Shown here: in pieces, positions 58,501 through 64,000 of the stretch
Position numbering within the stretch: the first letter of the stretch is position 1
How the letters are laid out: every line of letters begins with the position of its first letter
Assembly: GCF_901709675.1 (NCBI RefSeq)
Contig: NC_051098.1
Location: 16,549,464 to 16,613,463, forward strand
Source: Syngnathus acus
Taxonomy: Eukaryota > Chordata > Actinopteri > Syngnathiformes > Syngnathidae
DNA length: 64,000 nt
Direction of reading: 5' to 3'
Translations under genes and position numbers: made by a program
Notes under the pieces: model-generated
Databases searched by the model: none
What the model saw: the letters and a program-made list of their open reading frames with translations, nothing else
What the model was told of the DNA's origin: nothing

Positions 58501-61500
58501 GCACGTTTCCTCGTCCTTTCACTTGATCGTTGGAATGAAACCATTTCATCCTTTTGAGTTTGAACCCGTTTGGTTTCTACGCAGACATCGAGTGACGACA
58601 TCGCCGCGGCTGACTGGCAGACGTTTGTGAAGAACGGACTGAAGTGAGCCGGTCATCATTCATGCTTTCATTTCTTGACAACCAAATACCAATCGCTTGG
58701 CGACGGTCTGCAGGTGGCGCTACGGAGACGAGCATTTCCTCAACGTCCTGAGGAGCCTTTTGGAAGCCATGTACTGCCCGAGCGACGCCCCAAATGGTCT
58801 GATCCCCTTAGCTACCCTCCACATGATGACCAGCAGCCACTCTCTCTTCCTGCCCACCATGTTGGACGACAACAATGACGATGGCGACAATGCCGCCAGG
58901 TGTCGGGTTAAAGGTCGGGGCAATACCTCCACAGTCAAGCAAAACTCCCAATTCTGACTTTTTGTTTCTTTGTCGCTCTTCAGCGGCCTTGGCGTCACTC
59001 CTTCTCTGTCTGGTGAAGAAATGTCCGCAAGTGTGCAACCTGAATCACTTCTTAGTACTTTTGGGAGCGTACGGAGCCACGCTCAGCGATACGGGTAATG
59101 TCATGTTCACGTTTCAATTAGAAGTGACGTGCCGGAAAAAAATATCATATCAAAGAAGAAGATGTTGGAATGATGTCAAATGGTTTGTTCTTTACACAGA
59201 TCAGACAATTCTGCTCCTCCTCCAGGAGTACGAAAAAAATAATGTCAGTCTTCTCCAATTTGAGTGAGCACCTTTTTATTTCTTCATTTGACTAATTGCT
59301 TGTGCACGCTCACAATTTGAGAATTTCCCGGCAGGTCCGTTATTTGGGGTCCGGCGGCTTTGGAGCACCACAAAACCAGGAAGAGCTTGGGATCGTCTCT
59401 GTGGAAGCAGACCCACCCAAACGACCTTTTGGCATTGCTCGACGCCCACAAGATGCTCGGAACCATCGCGCAGTTCCCGCAGCGGCGGACGATTATCCTG
59501 CAGGTGTGCACATTTTTTACATTTATTTCCTTTTAGGTGGTACTTGGTGTAAAAAAATTGACAAGCATTGGTGTAAATGACAAATCTGTTTTGGCAAGAA
59601 GGGAAAAATAATAATAAAATAAGAATAAAAAAGAATAAATATAATAATAATAAGTCATTTTATTTATGGGCGCCTCATCTGCTGTATTTATTTATTTTGA
59701 ACATTTCCAGGCAGATCAAGTGCAGCTGTTCCACATCCAAGGCGTGAAGGACCTCGACGGCTTGTACGACCCTTGCTTCCTCCTTCCCGTCTTCAGCACC
59801 ATTCTCCGACCAGGTGAGCGGGCGGATTCCACCCCGGCTTCTCTCGTCGCCCGTCTTTCCTGTTGACCGCGGTGCCTCCTGTGGCAGAGTCTGTGGTGGA
59901 CTGCTTCAAGTTTGTCTCCAGCCACGCCCTAGGCCTGACCTTGGTGGCTCTGAGCAGCTACGACGGCAAATTGCGAGCGGCGGCGTACCACGTGCTGAGC
60001 TGCTTCCACCAGCACCTGGATGCCGCTCGCTTCAGAGAGAAGAGACAGGTACAAAAGAAAATGGTCTCATAAGCGAAGAAAAAAAACAGCACTGTTTTCT
60101 GAATTGAACTGGCCAACAGCTGCTGTACCTGCTGGACCTTGTGAAGAACGGCATTCGCACGCAGAATCAGCGGCTCCCCTTTGTCTTGACCATGTACATC
60201 AGCAAAGTGATTCAGCAGATGCTCAGACCCGGTGGGTGACCTTCAAAAAAACAACAACAATTGTTGCTGTCACTGACCTTTGCCCTCTGTGTTGCCTCTT
60301 TCCCTCAGAGGACCACATGTACGTGGTTCTCAATCGATTCCTGCTGTCCCATCGGAGTTTGGACATGTGGAGAGTGCCCGAGTTCTTCAAGCTCTTCTAC
60401 AGCTTTGACCTGGAGGTACGCTACGTGCCCAGCCAAACCGCTCAAAGCACAAACAACGCTCGACCTCGATGTGCTTATTTTGGTTTGTGGGTCACGGCAA
60501 GGTGGACCGACTGTTTGTTTGTTTGTTTCTCCCCAAGCACAAGACTGAGCGAGAGTGGATCCTGAGCGTGCTGGAGGAAGGGATAAATGACCAACACTGC
60601 TACGACATATGCAACCAGCAAGGCATCTTCCGCAGCCTCCTCAGCTTCAGCAGCAGCCCCTTGTGCGACGAACACGCTCAGGTAGTAGTTTGAGCCCGGA
60701 CCGGACTCGGCGCGCATTGAAGTGTCAAACTGAGAGACTTGCTCCACCAGGCGCAGATCTTCAGGGTGTTGTGTCAGGCGGCCCGTGTCAGCAGGGCAGC
60801 GTACGACCTGAGCAACAGCTGCGGCCTGCTCACCTGGCTCATACACACGGCTGAAAAAAGGTGAGCCGCTAATGTGTCGTTAGCTCCGTCTTGGATCATA
60901 ACAGTCGCTAAGCAATTTTATATTTGCCTAGGAACAAATCAAATAACGTTATTGTTGACGACGGCCCACAGGAACCTCGGACAACATTTACTCGGCTCCA
61001 TCATCGATCTGCTCCACGCATTGTGGCTGACCAACCTGGGCAAGAAGAAGAACCCCGTCGACAGCGGCGAGACGTCGGAACGAGAGACGGTCAAGTGTCT
61101 CCCGCTCACACTCATCAACGAATTCCTATGCGTGGCTTTAAGCGTCAGCCGCCGCTTGAGGTAAAGATGGCGCCGGCGTGAGAAGCACCTCTCCATTCAG
61201 GGACGCTGACGTTCGCTTTCCGTCAGGTTGGGCGTGAACGCCGCCCAGCTCGCCACCTTCCTGCAGACCTTCTCGTCCATACTCCGGCATCGGACGAGCG
61301 CTCTCGGCGCCGGCCAGCGGTCCGAGTGGACGACGCTGCCGGCTCGGCCTCTGTCCACCACCGAGGCGCTCGCTCTGCTGCAGTGCTGGAGCGCCTTGTC
61401 TGGCCGCGCCGCGCTCCTGGGCCAAATACAGCACTTGTGTGAAAAGCACAAAGTCAAGGAACTTTTGGGTGAGTGCAATTCTCAGGTCGTGACCAATCAC

Positions 61501-62434
61501 GGCTCAGCGTGCAAACATTACGTGACCCAACTCGGAAAACAGCTGAGATGTCATTTTTCATTCCTGTTCCACAAACACAATATTGATCAAAATGCCGTCT
61601 TTAGACGAGTTGGCATGACATCTCATGGCATCTATACAGGAGGTTCTGTGAAGGACAAGAACTGGGCAAAAGGCTCCCTAACCCTCACGCAAAAGGAGAA
61701 GCTGTCAGAGGACACCGAGACAGAAGAACAACGGCAGAGTGTCCTAGCCGAGTGCCGGTCCACTCTCTGCAGCATCGTTATGCACTGGCGACCCGCGTTT
61801 GGCCTCGGCCAAGAAAATCCCACGGAGGGTTCCGCTCTGCTGGCGGTGGAAACGGGCCACCTGCTCGCCAAGTGGTCCCTCAGGTGCCTGGCGGAGGACC
61901 CGTACGATGACCAACGCACCGAGAGCTTCTTGCGCTGGCTGGAAGCCAACGTCACGGCGGCGCACGAGGAGATGGCGGACGCGCTTCTGCGCGACCCCGG
62001 CCTCGAGGCAGACCTGCTTCGCCTCTACCATCGCGCCTGCCGCACGCCCACCGGCGAAACCTTCCGCTTGTTCACCCACGTTATGATGCGCTTGCTGGAG
62101 AGGCGAGGCCAACTCCCGCACACGCATCGAGCGATCGTTGCTGCTTGCAGCCCAGAAGACACTCGAGACGAGTCCAAATGCGGTTAGTGTATTTGAAACT
62201 TTTGATCCGTTTGACCAATCACCTCACTGTTGAGGCTTTTCTTTTTTCCCTTTTCTAGAAGCGGGCCTGGCTATGCTGTCTCTGTACATCCACGACGTGT
62301 GGGGCGGAGCCGACTCGCCACAAATCTTCCTTTCTCACGTCGCCATGGTGACCGGAGGCAAGCGTAAGCGGACTAAAGCGCACAAATCGGCCGTCGGCGC
62401 CGTTTGTCAGGACTTTGTAGCCATGACGACGTGA
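52467..62434 (+). CDS. urb1: URB1 ribosome biogenesis protein (nucleolar pre-ribosomal-associated protein 1, NPA1)
   Basis: Nucleolar HEAT/ARM-type scaffold of early pre-60S particles; yeast Npa1/Urb1 acts with Npa2, Dbp6, Nop8 and Rsa3 on 25S rRNA folding. 39 exons: 52467-52593, 52689-52828, 52897-53048, 53124-53253, 53338-53434, 53503-53588, 53668-53793, 53892-54022, 54096-54291, 54356-54493, 54668-54829, 54918-55038, 55100-55222, 55284-55396, 55456-55563, 55631-55747, 55819-55957, 56037-56195, 56269-56468, 56599-56805, 56880-57092, 57145-57952, 58040-58238, 58302-58488, 58585-58643, 58714-58913, 58984-59094, 59200-59263, 59335-59503, 59711-59813, 59888-60048, 60120-60231, 60309-60415, 60538-60681, 60751-60860, 60972-61160, 61227-61468, 61640-62182, 62259-62434. 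All junctions are GT-AG and phases close to 2,222 residues (human about 2,270). YDVVEGYIKIS, LLRTASDLSHF and QGPEAARE mark the Npa1 domain (about 55-370); DLDGLYDPCFLL and ALSSYD mark the C-terminal NopRA1-type block. Basic KRK/KRKR patches lie at both ends. Confidence 0.96.
56269..56468 (+). CDS. urb1: urb1 exon 19, 3' end ambiguous
   Basis: Encodes GGVFEYLSAVLCHVLHSQRD and HRYYSKWLPP, conserved in URB1. Two in-frame phase-0 donors are possible: CTG|gtcagt at 56469, or AAA|gtaaag at 56502 (adding 11 residues). The second has the better consensus; the first avoids a hydrophobic insert I do not recognise. Both join cleanly to exon 20 at 56599. Confidence 0.8.
57145..57952 (+). CDS. urb1: urb1 exon 22, the largest exon (808 bp)
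   Basis: Residues about 996-1264. It is helix-rich and Leu/Ala-rich (TLLSALSAIFKHP, LLLPQEKL, LGGLGTLLLSCPGPE), consistent with the central alpha-solenoid of URB1. GC content is clearly higher than in the flanking introns. Donor AACG|gtttgt, phase 1; acceptor tttttaag|ACG. Confidence 0.93.
61640..62182 (+). CDS. urb1: urb1 exon 38
   Basis: Residues about 1984-2164, beginning GGSVKDKNWAKG. The preceding 171-nt intron (61469-61639) is a multiple of three and has no in-frame stop, so the reading frame is continuous from exon 37 through exon 38. The spliced form is preferred because good GT-AG sites flank it (TTGG|gtgagt, ctatacag|GA) and the intronic translation is unlike URB1. Confidence 0.9.
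62259..62434 (+). CDS. urb1: urb1 last exon
   Basis: Begins with a split Glu codon and ALAMLSLYIHDVW-like text (AGLAMLSLYIHDVWGGADSP), ends QDFVAMTT then TGA at 62432-62434. A basic GKRKRTKAHK stretch lies near the C-terminus. The donor side is TGCG|gttagt in exon 38 and the acceptor tttctag|AA. Confidence 0.92.
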
Positions 62435-62516
62435 ACGCTACGCGGCAGCGTGCGAGCGATCATGTTCAAATGTGACTTTTTCAGGACCAAAACAATTTCA
62501 GCTTGGAAGAGGCCAT

Positions 62517-62522
62517 TTTATT
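62517..62522 (-). terminator. mrap: Candidate mrap polyadenylation signal
   Basis: AATAAA on the minus strand, 34 nt after the mrap stop codon. It lies inside the urb1 3' UTR, so the two mature transcripts would overlap tail-to-tail. Confidence 0.55.
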
Positions 62523-62555
62523 TGCTTCTTTTTGCTCGTAATTGTTCTTGTAGGT

Positions 62556-62607
62556 TCATATTAAACTGGATGATGTGTTTCTCCTCCGACTTCTGCGTCT
62601 ACATCTC
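62556..62607 (-). CDS. mrap: mrap coding exon 3, basic tail
   Basis: Acceptor tttattgcag|G. Completes Trp66 and adds RCRRRSRRRNTSSSLI before TGA. It is short and has no recognised counterpart in mammalian MRAP, so exon assignment is less certain than for the first two. Confidence 0.65.
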
Positions 62608-62940
62608 CTGCAATAAAACGAGACAGTAGTTTTTTTTTTTTTTGTTTGTTGGTTCCATTTGAACTTGCACTCACCATGGCAAGTGGGCACTGCCTGACAT
62701 GAGATTCAAGGTGAGGAAGAGGACCCCCACAAAGGCAGCCAGAGTGATCCAAAATGCGATAACGATGGAGTCTGAAAGCGGTGCTGCATTAGGTCATAGG
62801 AGAAGAAAGAAAAAAGAAATATTCAAGCAAAGTGACTCACATTTGTTGTATTTTAACTTGCTTTGGTCCACAATGACTGGATCCACGTAGTCATAATAAT
62901 ATTCCCATCCGTCGAATGGCGCACTAGTCGAGTTGTCCAT
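62556..62940 (-). CDS. mrap: Melanocortin-2 receptor accessory protein
   Basis: Small single-pass ER/plasma-membrane protein that forms antiparallel homodimers and is required for MC2R (ACTH receptor) trafficking and signalling. Coding exons: 62940-62841, 62771-62675, 62607-62556; all GT-AG, 82 residues. Residues 14-20 are the family's Tyr-rich EYYYDYVD-type motif, and KLKYNKYSIVIAFW leads into the membrane helix (about 36-58), which closely matches vertebrate MRAP. An NST sequon lies at residues 3-5. The C-terminus is very short and basic (RCRRRSRRR), far shorter than human MRAP-alpha (172 residues). Reading through the last donor gives TGG TGA, i.e. the same Trp66 and a stop, so intron retention would yield a 66-residue form. 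It is convergent with urb1 as in human. MRAP rather than MRAP2 is supported by this synteny and by the short C-terminus. Confidence 0.9.
62612..62617 (+). terminator. urb1: Candidate urb1 polyadenylation signal
   Basis: AATAAA 178 nt after the urb1 stop codon, with T-rich sequence about 20 nt downstream (62630-62641). A weaker ATTAAA is at 62560-62565. The AATAAA is the complement of the tttatt pyrimidine run in the acceptor of the last mrap exon. Confidence 0.6.
62675..62771 (-). CDS. mrap: mrap coding exon 2, transmembrane segment
   Basis: Encodes SIVIAFWITLAAFVGVLFLT and the rest of the membrane helix. Acceptor gctttcag|AC, donor CCATG|gtgagt, phase 2. Confidence 0.9.
62841..62940 (-). 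CDS. mrap: mrap coding exon 1
   Basis: 33 codons plus one base. The ATG lies in good context (caccATGG). It carries the NST sequon and the YYYDY motif. Donor AACAAAT|gtgagt. Confidence 0.9.
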
Positions 62941-63541
62941 GGTGATCCCAGTTTAGGATGCTGCTGCTCCCGCTAACTTTTGGAAGGAATGTAATCAAGC
63001 CGTGTTGTTCCAACAGAAAGTCGTCCTTGACTCGTTGCAAAATAGGCGGGGTCCTAACCAGTGACTACCATGTGTAGTTTTGCAGTTGTGTTAAAAAAAA
63101 AAGATTAAATTGTTTCATTTTTCTGTTTTTTGCTATACAGGGTGGATCAAACAAACTTAATTTTATCTTATCTTTCTTGGCCTCCCTTCCCTCGGTTGCA
63201 CGCATGCTCCCTTCACTTTAATTTTAATTTATGTGGGTTCATGTGACAATAAAACAAATCCTTTTGTGAGCACAAAGGGCATTTTTTTCCCCAGACTACA
63301 CTATGAATGAAGGTATCTTTAGAATAAAAGGCATACGATGGTAGAATTGTATATATTGTTTTATTCTTTATCTTGGAAATAGAATGCTGAGGAATACGTA
63401 CAAGCATATTAGAAAGTTATGAAATTAAGACGTCCCGTCGAGTCACTGCAATTTCTACTCCAACCACAGCACGGCAATGGTTGCCCAACAACGCCTCGTT
63501 GCCAACAACCAAAGGACGTCAAGGAAGAAGGCTGACGTGTA

Positions 63542-63549
63542 TGACGTCA
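63542..63549. promoter_or_regulatory. Perfect CRE palindrome TGACGTCA
   Basis: Full consensus CREB/ATF site, about 200 bp upstream of the scaf4 ATG and 600 bp upstream of the mrap ATG. A half-site-like ctgacgtg precedes it by a few bases. Confidence 0.5.
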
Positions 63550-63674
63550 CATTGCTCGCGTTTATCGAGGCGGTATGCGGCTAAAGCTAAGCTAAACTAT
63601 GTAATCCTTCAAGAGGCCGATTATCATCTTTCTTTTGCTTAGTTACGTGGTTGTTATTATCGGCGTCGACATAC

Positions 63675-63716
63675 ATGGTGACGAGTAGTAAGAATAAAAA
63701 AAAGCTCGTCTTCTAA
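63675..63716 (+). promoter_or_regulatory. Short upstream ORF before scaf4
   Basis: An ATG at 63675 opens 13 codons, rich in Lys, ending in TAA at 63714-63716, 29 nt before the scaf4 ATG. Relevant only if it lies in the 5' UTR. Confidence 0.3.
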
Positions 63717-63745
63717 TCGGGTTTGTGAAAGGCAAATCAAGAAGA

Positions 63746-63775
63746 ATGGAAGCGGTGAACGCGTTCAACATGGAG
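63746..63775 (+). CDS. scaf4: SCAF4-type SR-related CTD-associated factor, first coding exon only
   Basis: Ten codons, MEAVNAFNME, then GAG|gtaaag. The start of human SCAF4, as I recall it, is nearly the same (MDAVNAFNQE), followed by the CTD-interacting domain; the paralogue SCAF8 is less similar after the fourth residue. SCAF4 binds the phosphorylated RNA polymerase II CTD and prevents early polyadenylation. SCAF4, MRAP and URB1 are neighbours on human chromosome 21, which supports the call. Only ten residues are seen; the gene continues beyond the right edge. Confidence 0.75.
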
Positions 63776-64000
63776 GTAAAGTTTGCTCGTGTTCTGGTCC
63801 AAAGGGCGACAGTAGCGAACGGCGTTAGTGCTAGTCGTGTTTTCAGCTCAAATGTGCTAGATTGAAAATGAAACGCTTCTTCGTTGTGCTTTGTATTCCT
63901 TTGAATCGTCGATTGATCTGAATTGTTTGCGCCTGTTGTTGCTCGTATGCTAAGCAAGGCCTTTCGGATTCTGTGCTAAGCTAACTGCTAATTGAGATGC
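63776..64000 (+). other. Start of scaf4 intron 1
   Basis: Begins gtaaagt; no coding or repeat signal seen to the window end. Confidence 0.6.

Larger units (their letters stand above)
62941..63745. promoter_or_regulatory. Shared mrap/scaf4 upstream region
   Basis: About 0.8 kb between two divergent ATGs. It contains a perfect CRE palindrome at 63542-63549 and GC-richer text around 63420-63600, the side nearer scaf4. An 8-nt tcaaggac (minus strand, 63023-63030), partly resembling an SF-1 half-site, lies about 85 bp upstream of the mrap ATG. No coding frame is credible here. The acaataaaac at 63246-63255 has the look of a retro-element tail but is too short to call. Confidence 0.5.

Overview
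This window is nuclear DNA of a ray-finned (teleost-type) fish. It has spliced vertebrate genes with GT-AG introns, many introns of only 60-200 bp, abundant microsatellites, a miniature inverted-repeat transposon and pieces of teleost-style dispersed repeats. Species cannot be named from the sequence. No bacterial, plasmid, phage, CRISPR or rRNA signal was seen.

Layout. (1) The minus strand from 39133 down to 786 carries the N-terminal part of a dachsous-type giant cadherin, dchs1. Eight coding exons give a reconstructed 1,309 residues: signal peptide plus cadherin repeats EC1 to most of EC12. The gene runs off the left edge. Its first coding exon (37337-39133) is separated from the next (4122-4310) by a 33-kb intron. 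That intron holds simple repeats, one MITE, one SINE-like fragment and a CpG-rich island, but no convincing nested gene. (2) 39155-52466 lies between dchs1 and urb1. It probably contains the non-coding first exon of dchs1 (best candidate: a CpG island at 50780-51080) and a 111-nt GA microsatellite. (3) The plus strand 52467-62434 is a complete urb1 gene of 39 coding exons, about 2,222 residues, encoding the nucleolar pre-60S ribosome assembly factor URB1/NPA1. (4) Minus strand 62940-62556 is mrap, the melanocortin-2 receptor accessory protein (three coding exons, 82 residues), convergent with urb1. The urb1 poly(A) signal falls in the acceptor of the last mrap exon. (5) Plus strand 63746-63775 is the first coding exon of a scaf4-type gene (SR-related CTD-associated factor), head-to-head with mrap across about 0.8 kb that contains a perfect CRE palindrome. 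The rest of scaf4 lies beyond the right edge.

The four genes do not form a pathway: planar polarity and Hippo signalling (dchs1), ribosome biogenesis (urb1), ACTH receptor trafficking (mrap) and transcription termination/RNA processing (scaf4). From memory, urb1, mrap and scaf4 are neighbours on human chromosome 21q22, so that block is old. In human, DCHS1 is on chromosome 11, so its position next to urb1 is a notable rearrangement. No unknown genetic system was found. The most interesting points are the urb1/mrap tail overlap, the basic C-terminus of fish MRAP, the open-frame urb1 intron, the two CpG islands and the dchs1/urb1 junction.
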